A DNA stretch of 21,715 bases, taken from the IMG/VR virus record IMGVR_UViG_3300044617_000787, positions 1 through 21,715 of that record; one strand, 5' to 3'. Origin of the DNA: a virus. The notes beneath the pieces are model-generated. The model had not been told where the DNA came from and did not search any database. It worked only from the letters and a program-made list of their open reading frames with translations. Positions 20,721-21,715 of this stretch are shown here, piece after piece (the stretch's first letter is position 1; each line of letters opens with the position of its first letter). The translations under genes were made by a program, and so were the position numbers.

Positions 20721-21424
20721 AAATCCAATTTAGTCAGCCACATCAATGCTTTTAGACGTTTAATCCGATTGTCTCTTTTTTGCTTAAACTCAAGGTATGC
20801 TTTTTCAGCTATTTCAGCTTCATAAGCTGCCTTGCGTTCTTCTTCCATAGCCGCTTGTTGCGCTATATTATATCTTTCTAAAACTTTTAGTTGAAGACTC
20901 TTGGCTTCTTCTAATTGTTTACGTCGTTCCTCTAGCCTAGCATTAATCGCTACCTTATGCTGTTCTAATGTCGCTTTGAGCTCAAGAGCTTTAACTTCAA
21001 TTTCCTGCCTTAAGGTTTCTAGTTGCGCTCTCTTTAGCTCCTTTTGACGTTCAATTTCAGCTAAAACAGCAGCCGTGACCTCTACTGATTCCGTTGGAAT
21101 CTCTATGGCGTCCAGCTCTTCCTCGGTCGTAACGCCATTAATCTTATCAAAAACTAACTTTTTCCAATCAACTAGCTTTTTAACTTCTTCTTCACGCTTC
21201 TTGGTCTTTTGCCTAGCCTTTAATAGCTGTGCGGCAATGTTTTCTTCTTCCTGATTTGTAAGGACGTTTTTGCGTTTGAGTCCTCTATCAAGGATATCTG
21301 AAGTATCGAGGTTAGCTGAAACAAGGTTAATAGTAGGAAGGAATACTTGTGCAGTTGATTCAACACGATTAAGTACTACGACTTGTGGATTAAGATTAAG
21401 TAACGGTTGTCTAATCCGAAGCAT
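20717..21424 (-). CDS. Long coiled-coil protein of unknown function
   Basis: The 235-residue protein has an N-terminal beta-like part of about 45 residues ('RQPLLNLNPQVVVLNRVESTAQVFLPTINLVSANL'). An almost continuous charged helix fills about 50-230, rich in Glu, Lys, Arg and Leu, with one break near 95-110. The helical half should form a long coiled coil. AAGGAG lies a few nucleotides before ATG. It sits between a LamG-ended protein and the scaffold-side small gene. It could be a fibrous virion protein or an assembly factor; no family is recognised. Confidence 0.78.
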   Translation of the reverse strand: MLRIRQPLLNLNPQVVVLNRVESTAQVFLPTINLVSANLDTSDILDRGLKRKNVLTNQEEENIAAQLLKARQKTKKREEEVKKLVDWKKLVFDKINGVTTEEELDAIEIPTESVEVTAAVLAEIERQKELKRAQLETLRQEIEVKALELKATLEQHKVAINARLEERRKQLEEAKSLQLKVLERYNIAQQAAMEEERKAAYEAEIAEKAYLEFKQKRDNRIKRLKALMWLTKLDL

Positions 21425-21433
21425 TTAGACTCC

Positions 21434-21715
21434 TTAGATTAGAGGTGGCCGATTGATATATGGATGATTGGAGGCTAAGAGAGTTTGGATACCCCACTTC
21501 CACGCAAGATACCCTTCCACAAGCTGACTTTCAGCAAACGAAATATTTGTGGTGAGTATAATTTCACCCATCCACGAGTTAAATGTTGAAGTATTCGATG
21601 TGCCGACGTCCGAACCAATTCTAATGCCAGTAGTGCTCAATACTCCAGTTTGTCCTCCAAGACTAACAATTGTACCTCCATTCGCAGATATTGAAGAAGT
21701 GTCTGCCGCCACTCC
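21434..21715 (-). CDS. C-terminal end of a LamG/ConA-like protein (partial)
   Basis: The frame runs off the right edge on the minus strand, so only the last ~93 residues are visible and the start is outside. The visible part ends in 'GEIILTTNISFAESQLVEGYLAWKWGIQTLLASNHPYINRPPL'. This is the recurring end of LamG-like concanavalin-type domains in phage and bacterial surface proteins (E-x-x-x...YLAWKWG...HPY...PP). Such domains bind carbohydrates or host surfaces. A GTG at 21710-21712 is in frame but the frame continues upstream, so it is not taken as the start. It is 9 bp from the next gene. Confidence 0.82.
   Translation of the reverse strand, partial: GVAADTSSISANGGTIVSLGGQTGVLSTTGIRIGSDVGTSNTSTFNSWMGEIILTTNISFAESQLVEGYLAWKWGIQTLLASNHPYINRPPLI

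Noticed and set aside
1-21715. CRISPR arrays, insertion sequences, integrase or attachment sites
   Set aside because: No spaced direct repeats, transposase or recombinase frames are seen. The tRNA alone is not evidence of an attachment site.

Overview
The window is a stretch of a tailed bacteriophage genome (Caudoviricetes), most likely a short-tailed podovirus. The evidence is a major capsid protein with its scaffold, several small capsid or spike decoration genes, a head-tail adaptor and a beta-propeller-like tail protein, followed by a series of Gly/Ala- or Pro/Gln-rich internal virion (ejection) proteins, one of which ends in a lytic transglycosylase domain. There is no tape measure, tail tube, sheath or baseplate gene. 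No integrase or repressor is visible, so nothing here points to lysogeny. The host cannot be named. A Sec-secreted protein with 16 cysteines in the lysis region suggests an oxidising periplasm, and so a Gram-negative host, but this is inference.

Left arm (1-3445, all + strand): the 3' end of an unknown gene, a tRNA-Asn with encoded CCA, then a 419-bp stretch without a convincing gene. This stretch holds two exact tandem DnaA-box consensus sequences beside an AT-rich segment, a four-run G-tract capable of G-quadruplex formation, and a T8 tract. The next gene is a probable phage helicase loader (G39P-like). Together these look like a replication-initiation cassette. A compact operon of small, overlapping genes follows. 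It includes a recognisable VRR-NUC nuclease and a second protein with a possible PD-(D/E)XK signature.

Right arm (21715-3442, all - strand): one long late operon, read from high to low coordinates. In order it holds the end of a LamG-like protein, a long coiled-coil protein, a small conserved protein, scaffold, major capsid protein, two small head proteins, a spike-base-like protein, an Ig-like protein, an AT-hook-tailed protein, the head-tail adaptor, ejection-type protein A, two Pro/Gln-rich proteins separated by the beta-propeller-like tail protein, ejection-type protein B, the 1007-residue transglycosylase ejection protein, a collar-domain tail fibre, and a lysis cassette. The lysis cassette is a DUF5675 protein, a membrane-anchored coiled-coil protein, a Cys-rich secreted protein and a Pam3-gp28-like holin. 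Two C/G-rich intrinsic terminators sit directly upstream of Shine-Dalgarno sequences in the decoration region, and a hairpin overlaps the ribosome binding site of the major capsid gene. Both suggest post-transcriptional control of capsid protein amounts. The two arms converge with overlapping stop codons at 3442-3445. Terminase and portal genes and the DNA polymerase/helicase genes are not in this window.
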